Source of the DNA: Abyssibacter profundi
GTDB lineage: Bacteria > Pseudomonadota > Gammaproteobacteria > Nevskiales > OUC007
NCBI RefSeq assembly: GCF_003151135.1
Contig: NZ_QEQK01000002.1
Location: forward strand, 62,001 to 126,000
Direction: 5' to 3'
Length of the DNA stretch: 64,000 nt
Made by a program: the position numbers and the translations under genes
Part shown: piece after piece, positions 17,623 through 25,410 of the stretch
How positions within the stretch are numbered: the first letter of the stretch is position 1
Layout: every line of letters starts with the position of its first letter
The notes under the pieces: model-generated
Databases searched by the model: none
The model's input: only the letters and a program-made list of their open reading frames with translations
Told to the model about the DNA's origin: nothing

Positions 17623-19373
17623 GATGGCGTCTCCGGCGCCAAATTGGCGAGAAACGCGGACCAAGGCGACAGCAGCACGCGGTGCCGGTCATCGGCCAGC
17701 GCCGAGTCGTATCCCAAGCGGTGGATATGCTGACAGCGACCGTAAGGCCGCAGGTCGACCTCGACATCTCGCTCGGAGAGATTGAACAGGCATAGCAGAC
17801 GCTGGGCCTGGTAGCTGCGCAGCAAGGCCAGGACGTGGGTGGGTGCGTCGAGTAGTGTCGAGTCGCCGGCGGTCAGTGCGGGCTGTAGCCGGCGCCATTG
17901 CAATAGCTGCCGCCAGCGGTTCAGCAATGAGTCGGGGTCGGCATGCTGACGGTCCACCGCGCGCCGCCGGTGCCGCTCGGGAATGGGCAGCCAGGGTTTG
18001 GCCGAGTCCCGAAGAAAACCGGCGTTGGGCGCTTCGGCAGACCAGGGCATGGGGGTCCGCGAGCCGTCGCGCCCGGTCACGTCCGGGTAAAGCGCCTGGC
18101 CGAAGGGGTCGCGTATCTGATCCGTGGGTATCTCGTCGGGTATCCGGGCCTCGGGCAGCCCGAGTTCATCGCCCTGCCATAGACAGAAGGCGCCGGGTAG
18201 CACCAGCAGCATGGCGGCCGCCATGTGGTAGAAGCGTTCGGGATAATCCCGCTCGTCGCCGCCCCAACGAGAACGCAGTCGTCCGTAGTCGTGATTGCCG
18301 ACGATCCAGCAGGTGCCACCCTCGCCAAACGCCGCGGTGACGCGCTCGATACTGTGGCGCATGAAGGCTGCGGTGATCGGACGGTCGGCCAGCAGCGCAC
18401 TGTGATAGGCCAGATGCAGGCGATCGTCGCCGCGTGTGTAGTCGGCAGCGGTTTTAACCGAGTCCTCGCAGAGTGTCACTTCGCCGAGCAGCATCGTGTC
18501 GGGGTATTGGTCGACCAGATGGCGCAGCGGCGCCAGGTACTGGAGGGTCTCTTCCCGACAAAAGCTATTGACGAAGCATTGCTCGGTCATGGGATTGTCG
18601 GGTGGGATGCCCTCGGGCATCGCATCCTGCTCGCCGCGGGGCGGATTGTCGGTGAGCGCGGGGTCATGGGCGTAGAAGTTCACGGCATCCAGCCGCAGCC
18701 CATCGATGCCCAGGTCCAACCAGTACCGGGCCGCATCGAGCACGGCCTCACGAACCGCCTGGCAGTGCCAGTTGAGGTCGGGCTGACTCTCCAGAAAATT
18801 AAAGAAGTAGTACTGCTCGCGTGTTTCGCAGTAGGCCCAGCCGCTGTCTCCGGTGAACGCGGATCGCCAGTTGTTCGGCGGACCACCATCGGGGGCCGGA
18901 TCAGCCCAGACGTACCAGTCGGCCCGAGGGTTGTCGCGAGATTGGCGGCTTTCCTTGAACCAGGGGTGCTGGCTGGAGGTGTGACTCCAGACCGCGTCCA
19001 GGATTACCTTGAGCCCCAGTTGGTGACTGATGCGCAGCAGGCGGCGGAAGTCTTCGTCGGTGCCGAATTCCGGCGCAACCCCGGTCATCTCGACGACGTC
19101 GTAGCCCAGGTCGTCCATGGGCGAGGGATAAATCGGTGTCAGCCAGATGGCGTCCACACCCAGCGAGGCAACGTATTCCAGCCGCTGGATGACACCGGGT
19201 AGATCACCGCCCGGGCCGTCACCGGTGGCTTGGAAACTCCACGGGCTGAGCTGGTAGATCACCGCATCCTGCCACCAGGCCCCATGTCGGGTGGTATTGC
19301 TGGCGTCCTGCCAGGTCCAGGCCGGCTCGTTAATCTGTGGTGTACGCCACCATTGCGGGTTTCGGGCTTGCAT
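17619..19373 (-). CDS. GH13 alpha-glucosidase, tandem paralogue
   Basis: A 584-residue GH13 enzyme with intact catalytic residues D229 (GLRLDAVNF), E298 (LLGEVTL) and D362 (GNHDYGRL). It is similar along its length to the downstream gene but has about 30 extra N-terminal residues (ARNPQWWRTPQINEPAW) before the (beta/alpha)8 barrel. The ATG at 19373 has AGGA 6 nt upstream; the frame runs on to 19463 without a better start. It is the first gene of the two-gene operon. Tandem GH13 enzymes often differ in linkage or chain-length preference, which cannot be told from sequence here. Confidence 0.88.
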   Translation of the reverse strand: MQARNPQWWRTPQINEPAWTWQDASNTTRHGAWWQDAVIYQLSPWSFQATGDGPGGDLPGVIQRLEYVASLGVDAIWLTPIYPSPMDDLGYDVVEMTGVAPEFGTDEDFRRLLRISHQLGLKVILDAVWSHTSSQHPWFKESRQSRDNPRADWYVWADPAPDGGPPNNWRSAFTGDSGWAYCETREQYYFFNFLESQPDLNWHCQAVREAVLDAARYWLDLGIDGLRLDAVNFYAHDPALTDNPPRGEQDAMPEGIPPDNPMTEQCFVNSFCREETLQYLAPLRHLVDQYPDTMLLGEVTLCEDSVKTAADYTRGDDRLHLAYHSALLADRPITAAFMRHSIERVTAAFGEGGTCWIVGNHDYGRLRSRWGGDERDYPERFYHMAAAMLLVLPGAFCLWQGDELGLPEARIPDEIPTDQIRDPFGQALYPDVTGRDGSRTPMPWSAEAPNAGFLRDSAKPWLPIPERHRRRAVDRQHADPDSLLNRWRQLLQWRRLQPALTAGDSTLLDAPTHVLALLRSYQAQRLLCLFNLSERDVEVDLRPYGRCQHIHRLGYDSALADDRHRVLLSPWSAFLANLAPETPS

Positions 19374-19582
19374 AAGACGTCCTGTCGCAAAAGCCATCGT
19401 GCCGGTTGCGGCACGCCGAACACTCCCCTCCAGGCCTGTGGGCTGACCCTGTATTCCCGACAACCCACGCGAAGACTGGTTCCGTATCCACGGATTGGAG
19501 GATGAGCGCGGACGGTATGTCTGGTCTGATGTGCGTGCACAAAGAGCGTGCGTGTAGAAAGTCTTGGATTGGGGAGCGGTGG

Positions 19583-20203
19583 ATGAGAAGAAGACATACG
19601 GCGCGCGCCTGCGCGGCTTGGTTATGCGTTGCCGCGGTCTGTGGCGCGACGCCGGTCATGGCGCAGGGGACGGCGGTGCCGGATGCCGAAGACGGCAAGA
19701 AACAAGTCACGGAGTTGTCGAAGAGCGCGCGAGTCTGCTTTTCCAGGGGCAGCTTGTCGCAGGCCAATCAGGCCACCCTGGCGGCGGCCGAGAGTTCCGG
19801 CCAGCTGGCTGGATTCAGCATTAATCCACAAGGCGAACTGGAGCCCATTCAGGCCGCCAGCGACAACTGGTTTAGCAAGCGACGCTTGAAAGCTGAACTG
19901 AAGAAGCGGGCCAACGCGGGTCAGGCCGTCCAGCTGATGTCGTCGCTTTGCGGCAACGAAACCGCCGTGACCACACCCGAGTCGGCTGATCCGACGCAAC
20001 TCAGCAAGGTCGGTGGATCGGGAAGTCCAGGGGCGACATCGACTGTCGCCGGTGCTGGAGGGGCGGGTGGTGCTGCCACCGCAGCCTCCACATCCGGGCT
20101 GCTGGTCACCGGCGGGCTGGTGGGTGTGGGGGTTCTCGGCGTGGTCGTCATCGGATCAGCGCTTGATGATGACTCCGGCAGCACGGTCTCGACGACCGAC
20201 TAG
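19583..20203 (+). CDS. Exported protein of unknown function with C-terminal hydrophobic anchor
   Basis: A 206-residue protein I do not recognise. It has a signal peptide with a likely cleavage site after VMA in ATPVMAQG (about residue 28). A soluble region follows with two cysteines (ARVCF and SSLCGN), then a Gly/Ala/Thr-rich linker (about 145-170) and a glycine-rich hydrophobic stretch, LLVTGGLVGVGVLGVVVIG, that could be a membrane anchor before an acidic tail. The frame is open from 19406, but ATG 19583 has a purine-rich site upstream and begins at the signal peptide. It is divergent from the GH13 operon and followed by a hairpin. Confidence 0.65.
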   Translation: MRRRHTARACAAWLCVAAVCGATPVMAQGTAVPDAEDGKKQVTELSKSARVCFSRGSLSQANQATLAAAESSGQLAGFSINPQGELEPIQAASDNWFSKRRLKAELKKRANAGQAVQLMSSLCGNETAVTTPESADPTQLSKVGGSGSPGATSTVAGAGGAGGAATAASTSGLLVTGGLVGVGVLGVVVIGSALDDDSGSTVSTTD

Positions 20204-20210
20204 CGAACCG

Positions 20211-20246
20211 GTCCGGGTCACCCCGAGCAGGGCGGGTGACCCGGAC
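20211..20246. terminator. Hairpin between convergent genes
   Basis: A perfect 13-bp stem (20211-20223 with 20234-20246) and a 10-nt loop. It lies between the exported protein gene (+) and the lpd stop (-). It has no T-run, but its position between two convergent stops and its strength suggest bidirectional termination. Confidence 0.65.
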
Positions 20247-20254
20247 ATCCGTCT

Positions 20255-21652
20255 TCAGGCGTGGATGGCGTGACCCAGCGCCGCCAGCGCGGCCTCATGG
20301 AAGGATTCGCTCATCGTCGGGTGGACCTGGATGATGCCGGCTAAGTCCTCCAGGACCGCGCCCATCTCGATGGCCTGGACGAAGGCGCCCGTCAGTTCCG
20401 AGACATGGGCGCCCACGGCGTGGACACCGACAATCAGATGATTGTCACGACGCGCCGTGACCCGGACGAATCCGCTCTCGCCGGCTTCCATGGTCAGCGC
20501 GCGACCGTTGGCAGCGAGCGGGAAGTTGCCCACCACCACGTCCAGCCCGGCGGCGTGTGCCTCGTCGGGAGACAGGCCGGCACCCGCGATCTCGGGCTCG
20601 GTAAAGCACACGGCAGGGATGGCCGCGGGATCGAACTTGCGGCGTTGCCCGGCAATGATCTCCGCGACCATCTCGCCCTGGGCGGAGGCCTTGTGCGCGA
20701 GCATGGGCTCGCCGACCACATCGCCGATGGCCCAGACCCCACGCATGGAGGTCTGGCAGCTGTCATCAACCTTGATGAACGGCCCGTTCATGTCGATCAC
20801 CAGGCGATCCAGGCCCCAGCCCTGGGTGTTCGGGCGGCGCCCGACGGTGACCAGCACCTTGTCGCAGGCCAGTTGCTCCTCACCGGCGGCGGTTTGTACG
20901 GTGAGCTGTCCATCGGCATAGCCCACCGCCTTGGTCTCGAAGCGGATGTCCATGCCGTGCTGACGGCACCAGTTCCGCACTGGTTTGACCAGATCCGCAT
21001 CATAGGAGGGGAGCATGCGGTCGGTGGCCTCGACGACCGTGACCTCGGCGCCCATCTTGCGAAAGGCCATGCCCAACTCCATGCCGATGTACCCGGCGCC
21101 GACCACCACGAGCCGCTTGGGCAGGGCCCGCAGCGCCAGTGCATCGGTGGAACTGAGCACATTGCCGCCGAAGGGCAGGCCGGGCAGCTCTACGGGTAGG
21201 GAACCGGTGGCGATGATGGTGTGTTCTGCCTGGATGTGGGTGGTGGTGCCGCCATCGCCTTCGACGATGCAGCTCTTGCCGTCCTCGAACCGGGCCCAAC
21301 CAGAGACGACCTGGACACGAGCCTTCTTCAGCAGCCCGGCGACGCCACCATTGAGTTTCTGCACGATGCCGTTCTTCCAGTGCACGGCGCCGCCCAGGTC
21401 GAACTCAGGGGCCTGCGGCAGGCGAATGCCCAGGGCGCCTTCGCCCACATGTTGCTGCAGGGCGTCGAACTTGCTGGCGGCGTGAATCAATGCCTTGGAC
21501 GGGATGCAGCCGCGGATCAGGCAGGTGCCGCCGAGCTGGTCGGCGTCCACCAGCACGGTCTTCAGGCCCAGTTGCCCGGCGCGGATGGCGGCAACATAGC
21601 CGCCGGGCCCGCCACCGACAACCAGGACCTGGGTGCTTAGTGCGTCGCTCAT
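20255..21652 (-). CDS. lpd: Dihydrolipoyl dehydrogenase (E3)
   Basis: The FAD enzyme that reoxidises the lipoyl group of E2 and reduces NAD+. The 465-residue length is normal. Features: FAD Rossmann motif VVGGGPGG at the N-terminus, redox disulfide GGTCLIRGCIPSK, NAD-binding VVGAGYIGMELG, and the dimer-interface catalytic motif VHPTMSE. It is the last gene of the four-gene branched-chain 2-oxoacid dehydrogenase operon and overlaps the E2 stop by ATGA, so it is the dedicated E3 (LpdV-like). It could also serve other 2-oxoacid complexes. Confidence 0.94.
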   Translation of the reverse strand: MSDALSTQVLVVGGGPGGYVAAIRAGQLGLKTVLVDADQLGGTCLIRGCIPSKALIHAASKFDALQQHVGEGALGIRLPQAPEFDLGGAVHWKNGIVQKLNGGVAGLLKKARVQVVSGWARFEDGKSCIVEGDGGTTTHIQAEHTIIATGSLPVELPGLPFGGNVLSSTDALALRALPKRLVVVGAGYIGMELGMAFRKMGAEVTVVEATDRMLPSYDADLVKPVRNWCRQHGMDIRFETKAVGYADGQLTVQTAAGEEQLACDKVLVTVGRRPNTQGWGLDRLVIDMNGPFIKVDDSCQTSMRGVWAIGDVVGEPMLAHKASAQGEMVAEIIAGQRRKFDPAAIPAVCFTEPEIAGAGLSPDEAHAAGLDVVVGNFPLAANGRALTMEAGESGFVRVTARRDNHLIVGVHAVGAHVSELTGAFVQAIEMGAVLEDLAGIIQVHPTMSESFHEAALAALGHAIHA

Positions 21653-22974
21653 GCTTCGCCCTCCATGAACAGGGTGGCGGGGTGCTCCAGCAGCCCCTTA
21701 ATGCGTTGGATTAACGCGGCGGCATCCCAGCCATCGACGATGCGGTGATCAAAGGACGACGATAGATTCATCATCAGACGGGGGGTGAGCTGGCCGCCCA
21801 AGTACATGGGCCGCTGCACCATCTTGTTCACGCCGATAATGCCGACCTCGGGCGCGTTGATGACCGGGGTCGAGGCGATGCCGCCCATCGCCCCCAGGCT
21901 GGTGATGGTGAGGGTCGATCCGGTCAGCTCCTCACGGCTGGCCTTGCCGCTGCGGGCGGCCTCGGCCAGCCGGCGGATGTCGGCCGCCATGTCCCACAGA
22001 CTCTTGGCCTCGGCATGCTGCATGACCGGGACAACCAGACCACCGGGTGTTTGCGTGGCAATGCCAATATGCAGGGCATCGTAGCGATGCAGCACATCCG
22101 CCTCATCATCGAAACGGGCGTTGACCTGCGGGTGTTCCGGCACGGCGATGACCAGTGCCCGGGCCAGAAATGGCAGCATCGTGAGCTTGGCTTGATCGTC
22201 GCGGCGCTGGGCGTTCAGGTGCTGGCGTAGGGCCTCCAGTTCCGTGACGTCGACCTCCTCAACGTAGGCGAAATGCGGGATGCGCTGCTTGGCCTGCTGC
22301 ATGGCCGTGGCGATACGCCGGCGTAGCCCGATGATTCGGATTTCCTCCACACCGGGTTTGGCTGCGCGACCGGCACCGGGGCTCGCGGCACCCTGATGGC
22401 CTTGCACAAAGGCGTCCAAATCCTGCCGGGTGATGCGGCCGGCCGGCCCGCTGCCAGGGACGTACTCCAGGCGAATGCCCAGGGATTGAGCGCGGCGACG
22501 CACGGCCGGCGAGGCCAATGGCTTCTCACCGGCTTTGCGGGGTAAGCCGCCGGACGAAACCTGGCGCGTCGGGGTTGCGGGCGGTGTTGCTTGTGATGCG
22601 GCGGCAGCCGGTGCCGGCGCGGGTTGTGGCGCCGGTGTCGGGATTTGAACCGGGGTTTCAGGATCGGCCGGTGCTGTGCTGCTGGCCGTCTCAACCGGCT
22701 CGCCGTCGTCTTCGACTGCAGTGTTCCCGTCGCCCTCAACCTCGATACGGACCAGCGGGCCACCGACAGCGATCATGCTGCCGGCCTCGCCGCAGAGCTC
22801 CTTGACCGTCCCTCCGACAGGCGATTCGATTTCCACGGCAGCCTTGTCCGTGAGCATGTCGACGATGCCCTGGTCCTCGGCCACCACATCGCCCACGGCG
22901 ATCTTCCACTCGGCGATTTCGGCTTCGGCAATGCCTTCCCCAATATCGGGGAGCTTAAAGGTGTAAATCCCCAT
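21649..22974 (-). CDS. bkdB: Branched-chain 2-oxoacid dehydrogenase E2 (dihydrolipoamide acyltransferase)
   Basis: The 441-residue core protein of the complex, which transfers the acyl group to CoA. One N-terminal lipoyl domain with lipoyl-lysine K44 (TDKAAVEIE) is followed by a Pro/Ala-rich linker, a peripheral subunit-binding domain (ASPAVRRRAQSLGI), a second linker, and the catalytic domain ending with SFDHRIVDGWDAA (His and Asp of the active site). It directly abuts the E1-beta gene (stop 22975, start 22974). The E1 subunits upstream identify the substrate class as branched-chain 2-oxoacids from Val, Leu and Ile. Confidence 0.93.
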   Translation of the reverse strand: MGIYTFKLPDIGEGIAEAEIAEWKIAVGDVVAEDQGIVDMLTDKAAVEIESPVGGTVKELCGEAGSMIAVGGPLVRIEVEGDGNTAVEDDGEPVETASSTAPADPETPVQIPTPAPQPAPAPAAAASQATPPATPTRQVSSGGLPRKAGEKPLASPAVRRRAQSLGIRLEYVPGSGPAGRITRQDLDAFVQGHQGAASPGAGRAAKPGVEEIRIIGLRRRIATAMQQAKQRIPHFAYVEEVDVTELEALRQHLNAQRRDDQAKLTMLPFLARALVIAVPEHPQVNARFDDEADVLHRYDALHIGIATQTPGGLVVPVMQHAEAKSLWDMAADIRRLAEAARSGKASREELTGSTLTITSLGAMGGIASTPVINAPEVGIIGVNKMVQRPMYLGGQLTPRLMMNLSSSFDHRIVDGWDAAALIQRIKGLLEHPATLFMEGEA

Positions 22975-23991
22975 TTATGCGTCCTCCATGACACGGCGCA
23001 GTGCATCGCCCACACGCTTGGGCCCCGGGAAGTACTCCCATTCGAAGGCATGCGGGTAGGGCGTGTCCCAGCCGGTGACGCGCATCAGCGGGGCTTCCAG
23101 ATGGTAGAAGCAGTGTTCCTGGATCTCGGCGATGAGCTCGGCGCCGAAACCGCTGGTCCGTGTGGCTTCATGAACCACGACGCAACGGCCGGTCTTCTTG
23201 ACCGATTCCACCAGGCAGTCAACGTCCAGCGGCAGCATGGAGCGCAGGTCGATGATCTCCCCGTCGATGCCGGTTTCCTCCACCGCTGCCTGACAAACAT
23301 GGACCATCGTGCCGTAACAGATGACCGTCACCTCGGAGCCGGGTCGCACGATGTTCGCTTTGCCAATGGGCACGGTGTAGTAGTCGTCCGGCACTTCGCC
23401 CAGCGGATGCTGGGTCCAGGATTGCAGCGGCTTGTCGTGGTGGCCATCAAAGGGGCCGTTGTAGATACGCTTGGGCTCGAAAAACAGGACCGGGTCATCG
23501 TCCTCGATGGCGGCGATCAGCAGACCCTTGGCGTCGTAGGGGTTGGACGGCATGACCGTCTTGAGCCCGCAAACATGCGAGAAGATCCCCTCGGGACTCT
23601 GGCTGTGTGTCTGCCCGCCGTAAATGCCGCCGCCACACGGGGCCCGCACGGTAATCGGCGCCCAGAACTCGCCGGCCGACCGATAACGCAACCGCGCCGC
23701 CTCGGAGACCAGCTGGTCGAACGCCGGGTAGATGTAATCCGCAAACTGGATCTCGGCGACCGGACGCAGGCCGTTCACGCCCATGCCAATGGCCATGCCC
23801 AGAATGCCGCCTTCGGCAATCGGGGTGTCGAAGCAGCGTTTGGCACCGTATTTTTCCTGCAGGCCCGCCGTGCAGCGGAAGACACCGCCGAAGTAGCCCA
23901 CGTCCTCGCCGAAGATCAGCACGTTGGGGTCGCGGGCCAGCATGTTGTCCAGGGCCGAGTTGATGGCCTGGATCATATTCATACGGCTCAT
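22975..23991 (-). CDS. bkdA2: Branched-chain 2-oxoacid dehydrogenase E1 beta subunit
   Basis: A 338-residue transketolase-like subunit. The N-terminal segment NVLIFGEDVGYFGGVFR, followed by FDTPIAEGGILGMAIG, is typical of BCKDH E1-beta, as is the middle RAPCGGGIYGGQTHSQSPE. Together with E1-alpha it binds thiamine diphosphate and decarboxylates the branched-chain 2-oxoacid, passing the acyl group to the E2 lipoyl domain. The ATG overlaps the E1-alpha stop by 4 bp (ATGA), which supports equal synthesis of the two subunits. Confidence 0.95.
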   Translation of the reverse strand: MSRMNMIQAINSALDNMLARDPNVLIFGEDVGYFGGVFRCTAGLQEKYGAKRCFDTPIAEGGILGMAIGMGVNGLRPVAEIQFADYIYPAFDQLVSEAARLRYRSAGEFWAPITVRAPCGGGIYGGQTHSQSPEGIFSHVCGLKTVMPSNPYDAKGLLIAAIEDDDPVLFFEPKRIYNGPFDGHHDKPLQSWTQHPLGEVPDDYYTVPIGKANIVRPGSEVTVICYGTMVHVCQAAVEETGIDGEIIDLRSMLPLDVDCLVESVKKTGRCVVVHEATRTSGFGAELIAEIQEHCFYHLEAPLMRVTGWDTPYPHAFEWEYFPGPKRVGDALRRVMEDA

Positions 23992-25214
23992 AGTCCGGCC
24001 TCCTGACGCTGACGGCGCAGGTGGGGCGGCAGGTCCTTGAACACATCGTCGAACATGGTGGCCGGACTGCAGGGCCGGACGCCCAAGGTGCCGTGGCTGG
24101 CAGCCTGCTTGAGATCGCGCTTGATCTCCTCGTCCAGCTCGGCTTGCAGCCGGGCGTGGCGGTCTTCATCCCATTCACCCTGTGCGATCAGGTGCTGCTT
24201 AAGCCGGTCGATGGGATCGCCCAGCGGCCAGACCGTGAACTCGTCCTTGGGGCGGTAGCCCGACGGGTCGTCGCTGGTGGAATGCGCGGCCGCGCGGTAG
24301 GTGTACAGCTCGATCAGCGTCGGGCCGAAGTTGTTCCGGGCCCGGTCTGCTGCCCATTTGGTCACGGCATAAACCGCCAGAAAATCATTGCCGTCCACGC
24401 GGATGCCCGGCAGCCCGTAGCCAAGAGCGCGGGCGGCGAAGGTGGACTGCTCGCCACCGGCGATGCCCGAGAAGCTGGAGATGGCGTACTGGTTGTTGAC
24501 GACGTTGAGCACGACCGGGGCCTGGTAGACGGCGGCAAAGGTCAACGCGTGGTGGAAGTCGCCTTCGGCCGTCGTGCCTTCGCCGACCCAGGCGGCGGCA
24601 ATCTTGCTGTCGTTCTTGTAGGCCGAGGCCATGGCCCAGCCGACCGCCTGCGGAAACTGCGTGCCCAGGTTGCCGGAGATCGAGAAAAAGTTGGCGTCCT
24701 TGACCGAGTACAGCACGGGCAATTGCTTGCCTTCGAGCCGATCCTTGGGGTTGTTGAAGATCTGGCACATCAAATCGACCAGTGGCCAGTCCCGCGCCAC
24801 CAGCATGCTTTGCTGGCGGTAGCTGGGGAACAGCATGTCATCGGGGCGCAGCGCCATGGCCTGCGCCACGCCGCAGGCTTCCTCGCCGGTGCACTTCATG
24901 TAGAAGGACGTCTTGCCTTGGCGCTGCTGTCGCAGCATGCGGTCATCAAATGCACGGGTCCGCATCATGTAGGTCAGGCCGCGGCGCAGGGTTTCGGCAT
25001 CGAGTTGCGGGTCCCACTCGCCCACCGCCTGATGATCGTCATCCAGCACGCGGACCAGGCCCAGGGCGTAGTCCCACATCTGATCGTCAGGTTTGTCGAG
25101 TGGTGGCTTGGCCAGGCTGCCGGCCGGCGGCACCTGGATCATGCTCGCATCCGGGTCCATACCCGGACGCGTCGTCGGTTCCGGCAGGTACAGCCGGAGC
25201 GTCTCGTCAGTCAT
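23988..25214 (-). CDS. bkdA1: Branched-chain 2-oxoacid dehydrogenase E1 alpha subunit
   Basis: A 408-residue thiamine-diphosphate subunit. The cofactor motif runs from WVGEGTTAEGDFHHALT to VVNNQYAIS, and the phosphorylation-loop region is YRAAAHSTSDDPSGY. The N-terminal extension (LYLPEPTTRPG) is typical of Pseudomonas-type BkdA1. The ATG at 25214 matches the family N-terminus, with GGAGAG about 10 nt upstream; an ATG at 25232 is in frame. It is the first gene of the operon, divergent from the alkylsulfatase gene across a 196-bp gap. No Lrp-type BkdR gene is adjacent. Confidence 0.94.
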   Translation of the reverse strand: MTDETLRLYLPEPTTRPGMDPDASMIQVPPAGSLAKPPLDKPDDQMWDYALGLVRVLDDDHQAVGEWDPQLDAETLRRGLTYMMRTRAFDDRMLRQQRQGKTSFYMKCTGEEACGVAQAMALRPDDMLFPSYRQQSMLVARDWPLVDLMCQIFNNPKDRLEGKQLPVLYSVKDANFFSISGNLGTQFPQAVGWAMASAYKNDSKIAAAWVGEGTTAEGDFHHALTFAAVYQAPVVLNVVNNQYAISSFSGIAGGEQSTFAARALGYGLPGIRVDGNDFLAVYAVTKWAADRARNNFGPTLIELYTYRAAAHSTSDDPSGYRPKDEFTVWPLGDPIDRLKQHLIAQGEWDEDRHARLQAELDEEIKRDLKQAASHGTLGVRPCSPATMFDDVFKDLPPHLRRQRQEAGL

Positions 25215-25410
25215 GTTGTGGTCTCTCTCCATCGCACCGTCTTTGCGCGGTGGCGTGGATTATTTTGATAGGAAGCGCCGCCTTCGGACGGTCGCAGACC
25301 GGCCGCAGTTTAATGCTTTGGGTCGGCGCGTAGTACCGTACTGCAGCAAAGTGGCAGTGCCATGACCGGAGTCGGCATTGCGAATACAACAACAGCGAGG
25401 AGACAGGGAC

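Noticed and set aside
18225-19202. 325-codon + strand ORF opposite the first GH13 gene
   Set aside because: Antisense shadow; the GH13 frame has all catalytic motifs.
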